Shown here one piece after another: positions 1-6,950 of a DNA stretch of 16,015 bases. Source of the stretch: Nitrospirota bacterium (GTDB lineage: Bacteria; Nitrospirota; Thermodesulfovibrionia; UBA6902); contig JAJRVB010000056.1 in the NCBI GenBank assembly GCA_024277515.1, positions 1 through 16,015 on the forward strand, in the 5' to 3' direction. A model generated the notes under the pieces. It was not told where the DNA came from, did not search any database, and was given only the letters and a program-made list of their open reading frames with translations. Both the position numbers and the translations under genes were made by a program. Each line of letters opens with the position of its first letter. Position 1 is the first letter of the stretch.

Positions 1-891
1 ACATACAATGTTTTTGTGCAATACAGCTCAAACATCATGAATAGCGGAGCCGGTCTCATTATAATGAAGCCTGAAACGGTATTTCTTGTCCCACTCTTCA
101 CCGCTTTTTTCATAGTAGTCTACGGTTATTTTGAAGCTCAACATATCAGGATTGAACGCCTCATCATACGAACAGCAAAGTTACCTGACAACGTAGACAG
201 AATAAGAGTCGCGCAAATATCGGATGTACATCTCGGGGTGATCGTCGGAGAAAAAAACCTCAACAGGATAATAAAAAAAATTGATAGTGAACATCCGGAC
301 ATAATAGTGTCAACAGGGGACCTTGTGGATGGAATCACAAGACATATTGATCATCTGTCCGCAAGAATAAAAAAGATTAAAGCACGGCTTGGCAAATTTG
401 CGGTAACCGGAAACCACGAAATATACGGGGGCATAAAGAAAACAGCTGAATTCATCGAGGACTCGGGATTCACCCTGCTGAGGGGAGAGGGAGTTACTCT
501 AAACAATAGTATCAATATTGCCGGGGTTGATTTTGCAGGGGGAGAAACCACGGGATACCGTAACGGGCAGCCTGTTGAAACAGAATATGCAATACTTTCA
601 AGGCTTCCGTCCCGGCTCTTCACCCTCCTTCTCAAGCACAAATCGGATGTGGACGAAAAAAGTCTCGGGCTTTTCGATCTTCAGCTGTCCGGACACACAC
701 ATAAAGGACAGATATTTCCCATGAACCTTGCAACCATGTTCATCTTCTCCTACCATACAGGATTCACAAAACTGCCGAAAGGCTCTGCCATCTATACGAG
801 CAGGGGGACAGGGACCACCGGCCCTCCCATCCGATTTCTTTCAACGCCTGAGATCACGATTATTGATATTGTTAATGAGTTAAAGAGTTGA
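1..891 (+). CDS. Membrane-anchored calcineurin-like metallophosphoesterase, 5' end cut by window
   Basis: This is a two-metal phosphoesterase of the YkuE/YaeI-like calcineurin superfamily (COG1408 type), probably acting at the membrane on an unidentified phosphoester. Numbering residues from the GTG at base 16, all metal-site motifs are present: D70-V-H72, GD at 101-102, GNHE at 132-135, H208, and GHTH at 226-229. A hydrophobic segment at residues 22-38 precedes the catalytic domain. The reading frame is open to base 1, and relatives usually carry several membrane helices here, so the true start is probably outside the window. Internal starts at 16 (GTG), 37 or 64 (ATG) cannot be excluded. 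The C-terminal boundary (TGA at 889-891) abuts an ORF6N remnant. The substrate cannot be predicted. Confidence 0.9.
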   Translation, partial: TYNVFVQYSSNIMNSGAGLIIMKPETVFLVPLFTAFFIVVYGYFEAQHIRIERLIIRTAKLPDNVDRIRVAQISDVHLGVIVGEKNLNRIIKKIDSEHPDIIVSTGDLVDGITRHIDHLSARIKKIKARLGKFAVTGNHEIYGGIKKTAEFIEDSGFTLLRGEGVTLNNSINIAGVDFAGGETTGYRNGQPVETEYAILSRLPSRLFTLLLKHKSDVDEKSLGLFDLQLSGHTHKGQIFPMNLATMFIFSYHTGFTKLPKGSAIYTSRGTGTTGPPIRFLSTPEITIIDIVNELKS

Positions 892-998
892 AACAGAAAA
901 TCGAAGAAATGGAAAAGAAATACGACCACCACTTCAAGGTTGTTTTTGAAGTCATAAAACAGTTGCTCACTCCAACTGAAACGAAAAAAAGGAGGTGA
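879..998 (+). pseudogene. Remnant of ORF6N-domain DNA-binding protein (C-terminal tail only)
   Basis: Read in the frame that stops at 996-998, this stretch encodes VKELKQKIEEMEKKYDHHFK followed by VVFEVIKQLLTPTETKKRR. From memory of the family, this is the characteristic coiled-coil and tail of ORF6N-domain proteins, whose usual ending is close to KYD.QFKVVFDAIRQLM.PP..KRRIGF. Those proteins are roughly 170-300 residues with an N-terminal DNA-binding domain, often phage- or mobile-element-associated. Here only about 39 codons survive. A TGA lies just upstream in frame (876-878), and nothing in that frame before it resembles the DNA-binding domain. A 36-codon reading frame from the TTG at 888 overlaps the upstream stop codon, but a functional micro-protein is unlikely. 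It ends 21 bases from the 3' end of tRNA-Arg. Confidence 0.65.
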
Positions 999-1019
999 TA
1001 CCGTAAGTTACAGAAAATA

Positions 1020-1096
1020 TGGCGCGCCCAGGAGGAGTCGAACCCCCAACCTCCTGATCCGTAGTCAGGCACTCTATCCAATTGAGCTATGGGCGC
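1020..1096 (-). tRNA. tRNA-Arg (anticodon ACG)
   Basis: The minus strand reads as a complete 77-nt tRNA. The 7-bp acceptor stem pairs GCGCCCA (1096-1090) with TGGGCGC (1030-1024), followed by discriminator G and an encoded CCA (1022-1020). The anticodon stem CCTGA/TCAGG encloses the loop CTACGGA, giving anticodon ACG. In bacteria this A34 is normally deaminated to inosine by TadA so that it reads CGU, CGC and CGA. The T arm carries GGTTCGAC. The 5' end lies only 6 bases after the stop codon of the upstream lipoprotein gene on the same strand, which suggests co-transcription and release by RNase P. Confidence 0.96.
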
Positions 1097-1102
1097 GGCC
1101 GG

Positions 1103-1645
1103 TTATTCTTTTTTGAATGCCTCTTTCAGTGAAAGGCTGTAACGCTCATGCTGAAACGAGTGTATGGTCGGGAACTTCGCATACAGCCACCCCCACTTCC
1201 CGGATGACGGGAATAACTGTTTTCCGTCCTCAAACACTGCCACGCCTACTGAAGGATTGTTGGGCTCACTTGTGGATGATGTGATCACCGTCCCGCTCAT
1301 CTTAAAGTCCGGGAGAAAGGGGCCTACCTTGACAGTCAACCCGGATTCAGGGATCTGAAACTCCTCTCCGATGTTCAGAGTGAATTCCTGCTTTGTGTTT
1401 TCCTTTTTGTCATCAACAATAATTGTCACACCTGACCACTGCTCTGTGACATCCGGGGGCACAACCACCTGAAATTCGGTCTTCTGACCTGAAATGCCGT
1501 GGCCCGGAGGCCCGCCAGGAATTTCCGTAATCGGCCCCTGGGGGACCGGACTTTTTTGCGCTGAGGACGGCTCTTCCTTTTTCTGGCAGGCTGCAAGCGA
1601 AAAGACCAGCATCGTTATTGCTGTAAATACGATAATTTTCTTCAT
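1103..1645 (-). CDS. DUF2155-like lipoprotein
   Basis: A 180-residue predicted lipoprotein of unknown function. A short n-region (MKK) and a hydrophobic stretch to residue 16 lead to the lipobox LAAC, with C20 as the lipidated cysteine. A low-complexity Pro/Gly linker (about 25-55) follows. The rest resembles the DUF2155 (COG4765) domain, with a beta-rich core, the segment FLPDFKMSGTVITSSTSEPN, and near the end GWLYAKFPTIHSFQHERYSL, matching the family's typical G-W-L-(F/Y) and H-P-x-Y positions. The start at 1645 is chosen over the longer frame to 1783 because AGGAGGA sits 5 bases upstream and a signal peptide begins exactly here; the longer frame would read into tRNA-Ser. It lies between two tRNA genes on the same strand. 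Confidence 0.85.
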   Translation of the reverse strand: MKKIIVFTAITMLVFSLAACQKKEEPSSAQKSPVPQGPITEIPGGPPGHGISGQKTEFQVVVPPDVTEQWSGVTIIVDDKKENTKQEFTLNIGEEFQIPESGLTVKVGPFLPDFKMSGTVITSSTSEPNNPSVGVAVFEDGKQLFPSSGKWGWLYAKFPTIHSFQHERYSLSLKEAFKKE

Positions 1646-1650
1646 GTGAT

Positions 1651-1657
1651 TCCTCCT
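1651..1657 (-). promoter_or_regulatory. Shine-Dalgarno fixing the lipoprotein start
   Basis: AGGAGGA on the minus strand, 5 bases before ATG 1645. It decides the start of the lipoprotein gene against the 46-codon longer open frame, which would begin inside tRNA-Ser. Confidence 0.85.
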
Positions 1658-1736
1658 GATATATGTCATGTATTTATGTTCAGCATCATACCGTGAATGA
1701 CATTTTTCCCACGGCATTTCACCCTCTGCCATGCAA

Positions 1737-1828
1737 TGGCGGAGAGGCAGGGATTCGAACCCTGGGTGAGGTGTGACCCCCACAACCGCTTAGCAGGCGG
1801 CTGCCTTCAACCACTCGGCCACCTCTCC
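1737..1828 (-). tRNA. tRNA-Ser (anticodon GCU)
   Basis: A 92-nt class II tRNA on the minus strand. Acceptor stem GGAGAGG (1828-1822) pairs with CCTCTCC (1747-1741), followed by discriminator G and an encoded CCA (1739-1737). The anticodon region CCGCCTGCTAAGCGG presents GCT, decoding AGC and AGU serine codons. A long variable arm (about GTTGTGGGGGTCACACCTCAC) and the T-arm GGTTCGAATCC confirm the serine class. It is the first element of an apparent tRNA-Ser / lipoprotein / tRNA-Arg transcription unit. The lipoprotein start is about 90 bases downstream of its 3' end. Confidence 0.97.
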
Positions 1829-1847
1829 TTGGAACAGAAAATACCGT

Positions 1848-1869
1848 GAAGAACCATCATCGGTTCTTC
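1848..1869. other. Perfect 8-bp stem-loop upstream of tRNA-Ser
   Basis: GAAGAACC (1848-1855) and GGTTCTTC (1862-1869) are exact inverted repeats around a 6-base loop. It lies between the receiver-gene end and the tRNA-Ser start. On the minus strand a short T-rich stretch (TATTTT) follows after a few bases, so it could be a weak terminator for the galT-kinase-receiver operon. The T-run is neither immediate nor long, and the role is unproven. Confidence 0.4.
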
Positions 1870-1993
1870 GGGATTCTATAGTCAAATGCACCTTTGAATA
1901 TTACCCAATTGAGGTCTGTTTTGTAAACCTTCGAATCCGGGGGGATCAGGGGGATATTATGGAAAATTCAATCAAAAACCCTCCTGTAACCCT

Positions 1994-2007
1994 GCCTGCC
2001 GGCAGGC
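1994..2007. repeat. 14-bp perfect palindrome GCCTGCCGGCAGGC
   Basis: A self-complementary GC-rich sequence in the 243-base gap between the receiver gene and tRNA-Ser. It has the look of the short dispersed palindromes found in many genomes. No T-run follows on either strand, so I do not call it a terminator. No other copy was noticed in the window. Confidence 0.5.
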
Positions 2008-2071
2008 CCTCGCAAGCCGGGGCTCACGATAGTCATGTCGACTTTGCCAAAGGGGAAGATAAATCGGACTG

Positions 2072-2419
2072 CTATTTATTAATGAGCTTCTGAATAGTGC
2101 TTTTCAGTTCGCCGAGATCAGATGATTTCACGATATAGGCCTCGGACGCCCAGACCGCAAAGTCGTCCCTGTAGTCATAGGCCGTGGACATAATAATGGG
2201 AATTTCAGGCCGTTTCTCTTTCATCTTTCTCAAAAGGCTTATACCGTCAATATCAGGCATAAGAATGTCCAGGGTCACTATGTCCGGATTTTCCTTCTCA
2301 AACATCTCAAGGGCCTCTTTCCCTGTGCTCGCTATCACAACGTCATATCCCTCTTCTTCCAACTCTTCTTTATATAGGCGCTGGATGTTTGCATCATCAT
2401 CTACTATCAATAGTTTCAT
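2072..2419 (-). CDS. Stand-alone CheY-like response regulator receiver
   Basis: A 115-residue single receiver domain with no output domain. Conserved residues are the acidic pocket D7-D9, the phospho-acceptor D51 (in VTLDILMPDIDG), T79 and K98 (in YIVKSS). It lies 86 bases downstream of the large histidine kinase on the same strand and is presumably its phosphorylation partner, although phosphate could also come from another kinase. With no DNA-binding or enzymatic domain, it must act by protein-protein contact or as a link in a phosphorelay. GGGAGGC stands upstream of the ATG at a good distance. The receiver identity is secure; the pathway is unknown. Confidence 0.93.
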   Translation of the reverse strand: MKLLIVDDDANIQRLYKEELEEEGYDVVIASTGKEALEMFEKENPDIVTLDILMPDIDGISLLRKMKEKRPEIPIIMSTAYDYRDDFAVWASEAYIVKSSDLGELKSTIQKLINK

Positions 2420-2505
2420 ACTTCTGCCTCCCTTCCCTCAAAAACTCTTTATTGTTAATTGTTACTCCCATGCATACGAGTCGGTTGACCGGCAGGCCAT
2501 GGCGA

Positions 2506-5500
2506 TCATGTTTCCCTGACAGGAAGATATATCTTGAATACGGTCCCCCCTCCCCATTTGCTTTCCACCTTGATTTTACCATTGTGTTCCTGAATAATTT
2601 TATGTGTTACCGCAAGCCCCAGACCCGTGCCCTGCGGCTTGGTCGTAAAAAACGGATTAAAGATATTTTTGACATCTTCCTCTTTAATGCCGCAGCCGGT
2701 GTCCGTAAGCTCGATGACCGCCTCATTCCCCTCGATCGCCGTTCTGACAACAATTTTACCATGTTCCGTGGCCTGGGCCGCATTTGAAACAATATTCAGA
2801 ATCGCCTCCTTTATCCTGTCGGGGTCGATGACCGCAACTATATTCTGAGCCGAGAACTCCCGGGATATTATGTTCTGCCTTTCATCCATTTCAGGCATGA
2901 TAAAGTCAACGATGCTGTCCATAAGCTCATTTATGTTCACATTGCTCTTGTTCACCCTTGAACTCTTCACAAATCCCAGGATCTCCTTGAGTATATTCTC
3001 AAGCCTTGTCACTTCATTTACGATGATCTTTGCATATTCCTGAGTATCTCCGGAGAGTTTTTTCTCGAGCCTCCGCGCAAAACCACCAATGGAGATGAGC
3101 GGGTTTCTGATCTCATGGGCCACCCTTGCGGCCAGTTCCCCGAGCGCCGCCATTCTTTCCGAATGGACGACCCTCTCTCTGAGGTTGCGGAGCTCCGTGA
3201 TATCACGCGAGATATGGACCGTCCCCACATAAGTCCCTGATGAATCAAAGATGGGTGAATTGGAAACAACAAATGTACCGCCCAGATACGGGTCTTCCAG
3301 TTCACCGACATAGGGCTGCTGCAGATTCGAAGATTTATGATGAGGACACAATTCCCAGGGTTCTTCCTTTCCATGGAATACCTTATAGCACTTCTGGCCT
3401 ATGATCTCTTCTTCAGGCCGGCCGATCTTTTTGACTACCGCCTGGTTCACACGCCGTATCGTGTAGTCACTGTCAGTATAATAGACCATGTCCGATATTG
3501 ATTCAAAAATATTCTTCAGTTCAGACTGTGCAAGCGTTACGTTTTCAAAGAGCCTCGCATTTTCTATTGCAGAGGCGATATGGCTCGAAAATCCCATCAG
3601 AAACTGGAGGTCTTCATCCTTTATGGGCCTGCCGGTAAAAAGATTATCGACCCAGATCAGCCCTATTATTCTATCCCTTGAGATGAGCGGCACAATACCG
3701 AATGAGTCGGCCCCGAGCATCTGGACAAGATACGGCGTGACCAGCGGTTCTGATCTGGCATTGTGAAGATTAAAGGGCCTTTTTTCCTTTACGCACTGGC
3801 AGAGGATTGACTCTTCATCAAGATTGACACTCAGCTGCTGGCTAAGTTTGTCAAGGTGAGAATCCAGGTAAATAGGCCCGTTCTCTATATCTTCTATGAT
3901 TGCCCCCAGACTCTTGCCCTCTATGGAAAGCCATATATTTTTTGCCTCTTCAGGGCTGGCCGGCCCTACTCCCATTTTCCCCTGCAGTACATTCTTTGAT
4001 TCATCAACAAGAAACAGTATGGCCCTGTTAAACCCGAGCCCGTCACCCATCGTCACAACCGTCAGCACCATTTTGAGGAGTTTGTCCAGTTCAAGAGTGC
4101 TCCGTACAACGGAATTGATGAAAAACAGCCTCGACAGCTCCTGGTTCTTCCTGATTAATTCTTTTTCTACCAGTTTTTTCCTCGATATGTCCCTGGATAT
4201 GCCGCTTATCCCCGTAACATTACCGGAAGAGTCGAGTATGGGCGAAAGCGTCAGGCTTACCTCTATGAGCCTGCCTTTCTTTGTCTGCCTTATCGTCTCG
4301 ATGTTTCTGAGCGTTTCTCCCCGGTTGATTTTCTGCATGAATGTTTTTTCTTCTTCCTCGAGAAATGGGGGCACCATCGGCAGGAACCTGCCGATTACTT
4401 CATCTTCAGTATAACCATAAATTTTTTCAGCGCCTTTATTCCAGGAAGTGATCATCCCCTCCGTATCAGAGGTGATAATAGCGTCCGCAGAGTTGTCTAT
4501 CAGGCTTTTAAGATAGTCTTTTGTCTGTGAAACCTCCTGTTCTTTTTCTATCTCGGCCCTGTACAGTCTTGCATTCTCAATGGCTATTGACGACACCGAT
4601 GCAAACGTCATTAGTGACTTGAGATCATCCTCTGTAAACGCGGTCATACCCCATTCGTCCTGTTTGTCATACAGCCCGAGCGTACCGATTATCCTGTCGC
4701 CGATGGTGAGGGGGACACAGATTACGGATGTGGCTTCAATGCCCGGGGCACGTAAATTGTCAGGTATCCCGGTTGTTTCATCCGTCAAGAAGGGGACACC
4801 GGTATACGCCACATTTCCGGCAATCCCTTCCCCGATCCGGAGGTCCATTTCGAGATCAAGCCCCGCCATCCGTCCGTAGGAAGCCTTTATCCGGATTGTA
4901 TTTCCTTCAATAAGCCTCAGCACACACCCCGTCACATTAAAAACCTTTGATACCTCTTCACAAATATACGGGAGCAGCTCATCGATATTCAGTATAGACG
5001 TGATGGCCTTTCCGATTTCATGTATCACCTTCAGCTCGTCAAGCTGGGTTTTAACATTCCGGTAGAGGTCCGCATTCCGGACGGCAGCACTGACATTATG
5101 CGAGATGATCGTAAGGATGTTGATCTCATCCTCATCATATGCATACACATCCCTCGTCTGGAGCATAAGTATTCCCGCAATTTTATCATCTCTGACAACA
5201 GGTACAGCAAGGAGAGAAAGCAGGTCGTCCGCGTCAGGCCTGAGGATTGATCTGATATGGGGGGTCTTTCTGATGTCCTCAATAACTACAGGGGAGGCAT
5301 CATGAAACATCGCGTCAACCGTCCCGTCGTCATCCTCAATACAAAACACCGTGACAGACTCTCTGCCCCTGCCCTTTGCCGCTTCAATGCATATCACCTT
5401 TCTTTCCGGCTTCAGCAGACAGATCGAACATACATCTTTATTCAGGGCCTCAACGAGTGTATGGGCAATCGTATCAAGGATCTCTCTCAATTCCAGTGTT

Positions 5501-5586
5501 GAACTGGCTATACTGGTGATCTTTTCCAGTATTTCTTTTGCTACAGACTTATCCATTTTCAGTTCATGCTCCGTGACTTCAGACAT
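2506..5586 (-). CDS. Soluble multi-sensor histidine kinase (GAF-GAF-PAS-GAF-PAS-HisKA-HATPase)
   Basis: A 1026-residue sensor kinase without membrane segments, so it senses cytoplasmic signals. Approximate domains are GAF 20-170, GAF 185-345, PAS 355-470, GAF 475-680, PAS 688-800, HisKA 810-875 and ATPase 915-1024. The phospho-acceptor is H824 in ARVAHEIRNPL. The N box has N935 (NIVSNAAQA), G1 is DTGCG at 962-966, the F box is FNPFF at 976-980 and G2 is GTGLGL at 986-991. All catalytic motifs are intact. The second PAS contains a Cys/His cluster (C733, H738, C747, H749, H750) of the kind seen in some anaerobe PAS domains, possibly ligand- or redox-binding (inference). The gene starts 14 bases after galT and lacks a good Shine-Dalgarno, suggesting translational dependence on galT. 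The receiver gene follows. Confidence 0.93.
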   Translation of the reverse strand: MSEVTEHELKMDKSVAKEILEKITSIASSTLELREILDTIAHTLVEALNKDVCSICLLKPERKVICIEAAKGRGRESVTVFCIEDDDGTVDAMFHDASPVVIEDIRKTPHIRSILRPDADDLLSLLAVPVVRDDKIAGILMLQTRDVYAYDEDEINILTIISHNVSAAVRNADLYRNVKTQLDELKVIHEIGKAITSILNIDELLPYICEEVSKVFNVTGCVLRLIEGNTIRIKASYGRMAGLDLEMDLRIGEGIAGNVAYTGVPFLTDETTGIPDNLRAPGIEATSVICVPLTIGDRIIGTLGLYDKQDEWGMTAFTEDDLKSLMTFASVSSIAIENARLYRAEIEKEQEVSQTKDYLKSLIDNSADAIITSDTEGMITSWNKGAEKIYGYTEDEVIGRFLPMVPPFLEEEEKTFMQKINRGETLRNIETIRQTKKGRLIEVSLTLSPILDSSGNVTGISGISRDISRKKLVEKELIRKNQELSRLFFINSVVRSTLELDKLLKMVLTVVTMGDGLGFNRAILFLVDESKNVLQGKMGVGPASPEEAKNIWLSIEGKSLGAIIEDIENGPIYLDSHLDKLSQQLSVNLDEESILCQCVKEKRPFNLHNARSEPLVTPYLVQMLGADSFGIVPLISRDRIIGLIWVDNLFTGRPIKDEDLQFLMGFSSHIASAIENARLFENVTLAQSELKNIFESISDMVYYTDSDYTIRRVNQAVVKKIGRPEEEIIGQKCYKVFHGKEEPWELCPHHKSSNLQQPYVGELEDPYLGGTFVVSNSPIFDSSGTYVGTVHISRDITELRNLRERVVHSERMAALGELAARVAHEIRNPLISIGGFARRLEKKLSGDTQEYAKIIVNEVTRLENILKEILGFVKSSRVNKSNVNINELMDSIVDFIMPEMDERQNIISREFSAQNIVAVIDPDRIKEAILNIVSNAAQATEHGKIVVRTAIEGNEAVIELTDTGCGIKEEDVKNIFNPFFTTKPQGTGLGLAVTHKIIQEHNGKIKVESKWGGGTVFKIYLPVRET

Positions 5587-5600
5587 GGGCTTTAGGATCG

Positions 5601-6593
5601 TTAAATCGCTGCTTCCCTCAGGAACATGGCAGCCTCCTCAGGAGGAGTCGGGTTTATATAAAATCCGGACCCCCACTCAAATCCCGCGATTTTTGTAAGT
5701 TTAGGGATTATTTCAATATGCCAGTGATAGTATTCATTATCCTCGTTTTTGAATGGAGACGTGTGGATCATCATGTTATATGGAGGCAGGTCGAGGACTT
5801 TGTCAATCTGCTTCAATGTCCGCTGCAGGATCTCTGCAAGCAGACTGAAATTACGGCCGGACAGGAAACTGGACTCATGGCTCCTGGGCAGTATCATCGT
5901 TTCGAAGGGAGAGCGGGGCGCAAACGGGGCAAGGGCTATAAAATCATCATTTTCAGAGATCACCCTTTTTTTGTCTTCGGTTTCCTGATGTATGATATCG
6001 CAGAAAATACATCTTTCCTTATACTCGTAATACTGTCTGGCCTGTACCAGCTCTTCCTCTACAAGGTGAGGAACAATAGGCAGGGCGATAAGCTGGGAAT
6101 GAGTGTGTTCAAGAGAAGAGCCTGCTTCATCCCCTTCATTTTTAAATACCAGAACATACCTGAAACGTACGTCTTTTTTCAGGTCCGTTATCCTGTTGTG
6201 AAAGGCCCATAACACCCCTTCAACGGATTTCAGTGGCATGGTCGAGAGGGTCACGTTATGGTCAGGACACTCTATGATAACTTCATGCGCGCCGACCCCG
6301 TTCATTTTGTCGAATATTCCGTCACCTTCCCTGTCAAGCCTGCCCTCAACGCTCAGTGCGGGAAACTTGTTGGCTACAACCCGCAATGTCCAGCCCGGGG
6401 TATCAGGCTTCCCGCCTTCCGGCCTGAACGCAAGAATCTCTGGCGGGGTCGTATGTTCGTTCCCCTCGCAAAACGCGCAGAAGCCTCCCTTTTTTGGTGA
6501 TACCCTCATCCCGAAATCAGACGGCCTTTTTCCTCTCTCGACTGAAATGATGACCCATCTGCCGGATATGGGGTCTTTTCTCAACTCAGGCAT
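5601..6593 (-). CDS. galT: galT-type hexose-1-phosphate uridylyltransferase (HIT superfamily)
   Basis: A 330-residue nucleotidylyltransferase that transfers a nucleotide between UDP-glucose and a hexose-1-phosphate through a histidine intermediate (Leloir pathway), acting in the cytoplasm. Visible features are the zinc-type pair C39-x-x-C42, a second C195-x-x-C198, the catalytic HIT motif H163-T-H165-S-Q167 (E. coli GalT has H-P-H-G-Q), and a C-terminal H290-W-H292 followed by the typical WGSGFYINP..PEEAA ending. This subgroup is close to plant ADP-glucose phosphorylase, so glucose-1-phosphate or ADP-glucose as substrate is possible. GGGAGGTG lies just before the ATG. It heads the operon with the sensor kinase and receiver; no galK or galE is nearby. 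Confidence 0.88.
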   Translation of the reverse strand: MPELRKDPISGRWVIISVERGKRPSDFGMRVSPKKGGFCAFCEGNEHTTPPEILAFRPEGGKPDTPGWTLRVVANKFPALSVEGRLDREGDGIFDKMNGVGAHEVIIECPDHNVTLSTMPLKSVEGVLWAFHNRITDLKKDVRFRYVLVFKNEGDEAGSSLEHTHSQLIALPIVPHLVEEELVQARQYYEYKERCIFCDIIHQETEDKKRVISENDDFIALAPFAPRSPFETMILPRSHESSFLSGRNFSLLAEILQRTLKQIDKVLDLPPYNMMIHTSPFKNEDNEYYHWHIEIIPKLTKIAGFEWGSGFYINPTPPEEAAMFLREAAI

Positions 6594-6624
6594 TTACACC
6601 TCCCAGAAAATGCAGCATTATGGA

Positions 6625-6653
6625 ATATTATAATTACAGTATATATTACTCAA
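6625..6653 (-). promoter_or_regulatory. Likely sigma-70-type promoter for galT-kinase-receiver operon
   Basis: On the minus strand TTGAGT (6653-6648) and TAATAT (6630-6625) are separated by 17 bases and lie about 30 bases upstream of the galT ATG. A TATAAT two bases upstream of this -10 (6632-6627) would give a 15-base spacing. Repeat copy A begins only a few bases beyond the -35. Confidence 0.45.
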
Positions 6654-6656
6654 ATT

Positions 6657-6830
6657 GTAACTATTCTGTTACGGGTAATAATAGCAGTCAAGCAAAGATA
6701 AAATATTTAAAATAAAAAATCAAAATTATGGAAGGGTTTTTATCATATAAATAATTCTCCTTAATTTTGATCTTTGGTTTTTGATTTTTACATTTCACTG
6801 TCCAAATGATACCTGTAACTGAATCGTTAC
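6657..6830 (+). repeat. Dispersed nested inverted repeat, copy A (174 bp)
   Basis: First full copy of a family seen three times in this window. It is bounded by GTAAC-N6-GTTAC units at both ends (6657-6672 and 6815-6830) that are themselves inverted copies of each other. Inner inverted repeats (6715-6728 AAAAATCAAAATTA; 6762-6775 TAATTTTGATCTTT) enclose a 33-base core (6729-6761). The whole can fold into a long interrupted hairpin. No coding capacity is visible. It occupies half of the 357-base gap between the divergent galT and RNase Z-like genes; the rest of that gap holds the galT promoter and otherwise featureless AT-rich sequence. Confidence 0.85.
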
Positions 6831-6939
6831 ATCAAATTCAGGATTATTATTGTATTTTTTTGAATAAGAGGACCAATCCTGCATTCTGTCCGAGTAGATG
6901 CTGCTATTGAATTTAAAAATATTATATCATTAAATCAGC

Positions 6940-6945
6940 TATAAT
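6940..6945 (+). promoter_or_regulatory. Candidate -10 element (TATAAT), possibly giving a leaderless transcript
   Basis: A perfect TATAAT ends 5 bases before the ATG at 6951, so transcription would begin at or about the start codon. No Shine-Dalgarno is visible and no good -35 stands at 17 bases. AT-rich context makes chance occurrence possible. Confidence 0.3.
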
Positions 6946-6950
6946 TTTCC

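Noticed and set aside
987..998. AAAAGGAGGTGA, an almost perfect complement of the 16S rRNA 3' end
   Set aside because: No useful start codon follows at the right distance; the ATG at 1019 gives only a 12-codon frame through the tRNA. The sequence is the Lys-Arg-Arg-stop end of the ORF6N remnant.
1646..1783. 46-codon N-terminal extension of the lipoprotein frame
   Set aside because: It would begin inside tRNA-Ser, and the AGGAGGA plus signal peptide fix the start at 1645.
1994..2007. GC palindrome as a rho-independent terminator for the kinase-receiver operon
   Set aside because: No T-run directly follows on the minus strand.
1959..2093. Small plus-strand ORF (44 codons) with a GA-rich upstream stretch
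   Set aside because: No recognisable domain, runs through a GC palindrome and into the end of the receiver gene on the other strand.
3896..4414. 172-codon open frame on the plus strand opposite the kinase gene
   Set aside because: Antisense shadow of a clearly coding gene; Ser/Leu-rich composition typical of such frames and no family resemblance.
5718..6212. 164-codon plus-strand frame opposite galT
   Set aside because: Antisense shadow of galT, with no independent start signal or recognised domain.
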